DNA of 16,318 nt, taken from the NCBI RefSeq assembly GCF_049445995.1, contig NZ_JBMSDZ010000037.1, forward strand, positions 1 through 16,318, read 5' to 3'. Position numbers and translations under genes: made by a program. Numbering within the stretch: position 1 is the first letter of the stretch; every line of letters starts with the position of its first letter. The notes under the pieces are model-generated. The model searched no databases, was not told the origin of the DNA, and saw only the letters and a program-made list of their open reading frames with translations. Of the stretch, positions 16,113-16,318 are shown piece by piece. The DNA is from Dyella_A sp049445995 (GTDB taxonomy: Bacteria > Pseudomonadota > Gammaproteobacteria > Xanthomonadales > Rhodanobacteraceae).

Positions 16113-16190
16113 GGCCGGGGCCGAAGCCCCTCCCACAGGGATAGGGGCGGGGTTCCGCTTTTTTGTGGGAGCGGCTTCAGCCGCGACGCG
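16113..16190. repeat. REP doublet (inverted pair of GTGGGAGC-type palindromes)
   Basis: TGTGGGAGCGGCTTCAGCCG (from 16164, continuing to about 16190) is a REP-like unit with an internal palindrome (GCGGCTtcAGCCGC). A degenerate copy in opposite orientation, GGCCGAAGCCCCTCCCACA (16119-16137), precedes it, with a linker of about 26 bases. Such inverted REP pairs are spread by RAYT transposases in Pseudomonas and Xanthomonadales; none is encoded here. The pair sits upstream of the M1 remnant. The stretch 16002-16112 before it shows nothing else. Confidence 0.75.
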
Positions 16191-16212
16191 CTCGCCTCAG
16201 AGGGTGTCGACA

Positions 16213-16241
16213 AAATAATCAGCTTGCGAGTCTGGTAGCAA
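16213..16241 (-). promoter_or_regulatory. weak candidate promoter upstream of the M1 remnant
   Basis: On the minus strand TTGCTA (16236-16241) and TTATTT (16213-16218) are 17 bases apart. The leader to the M1 start would be about 205 bases and would contain the REP doublet. The hexamer matches are moderate. Confidence 0.22.
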
Positions 16242-16318
16242 GGATACGCGCCTCGACCAGCCAAACCCAAGCCACCGGTGCCCATGACGAACGGTCGTGG
16301 TGCGCCATCAGGCGGCGG
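16219..16318 (-). CDS. possible C-terminal end of an unidentified gene (partial at right edge)
   Basis: On the minus strand one frame is open from the window edge for 32 codons and ends in TGA at 16219-16221. The translation ends WVWLVEARILATRLAS. I do not recognise it. It overlaps the candidate promoter above, so at most one of the two is likely to be right. On the plus strand a frame opening at ATG 16284 is equally unsupported. Treat this end as undetermined. Confidence 0.18.
   Translation of the reverse strand, partial: RRLMAHHDRSSWAPVAWVWLVEARILATRLAS

Noticed and set aside
16150..16166. GCGG-GGTT-CCGC followed by six T, as an intrinsic terminator
   Set aside because: The stem is only four base pairs and lies inside the REP linker, with no plus-strand gene feeding into it.
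16070..16285. 71-codon minus-strand frame upstream of the M1 remnant
   Set aside because: Most of its translation comes from the REP doublet and it has no RBS.
1..16318. CRISPR arrays, tRNA or rRNA genes, insertion sequences, prophage or defence genes
   Set aside because: I looked for spaced direct repeats, tRNA-like cloverleaf sequences and transposase or integrase motifs and saw none. The only repeats are the short heptamer array and the REP pair.

Overview
The window is GC-rich gammaproteobacterial chromosome, most likely from the Xanthomonadales (Rhodanobacteraceae-like: Rhodanobacter, Dyella or relatives). This rests on the gene order, the protein sequences, and two repeat types I associate with that group: a heptamer tandem repeat and a GTGGGAGC-type REP doublet. 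No database search was possible, so the genus is inference.

Layout. The left edge holds the last codons of an unidentified plus-strand frame (3-86). A PfkB-family adenosine-kinase-like gene (145-1080, minus) follows, divergent from mreB. From 1355 to 15015 there is one plus-strand array: mreB, mreC, mreD, mrdA (PBP2), rodA, mltB, rlpA, dacA/dacC (PBP5/6 type), ybeD (DUF493), lipB, lipA, prc. Many joints are tight. Four-base ATGA overlaps join mreC/mreD, mrdA/rodA and mltB/rlpA. dacA and ybeD share one base, and lipB/lipA and lipA/prc are 8-9 bases apart. The looser gaps are mreB-mreC (124 bases), rodA-mltB (256 bases, with an inverted repeat), rlpA-dacA (64 bases) and ybeD-lipB (about 113 bases, with a heptamer tandem repeat and an inverted partner).

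The genes form the cell-elongation machine. MreBCD is the cytoskeletal scaffold, RodA the glycan polymerase and PBP2 its partner transpeptidase. MltB and RlpA cleave glycan strands, and PBP5/6 trims pentapeptides. LipB and LipA make protein-bound lipoate and are an old neighbour of this cluster in gammaproteobacteria. Prc is a periplasmic PDZ protease which in E. coli acts on cell-wall enzymes and their regulators.

The right end is the oddest part. Convergent to prc, and almost touching its stop codon, lies a secreted M1-type aminopeptidase gene reduced to a fragment. The N-terminal domain is intact and in frame, but the zinc catalytic core is missing through an in-frame deletion and the 3' end is cut off at the prc border. 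The reading frame then runs on through antisense prc. Upstream of it are a REP doublet and about 130 bases with no convincing gene. I saw no wholly new system; the conserved genes look intact and ordinary. The points of interest are the M1 remnant, the repeat structures around lipB and at the right end, and the joined mre-mrd-lip-prc arrangement.
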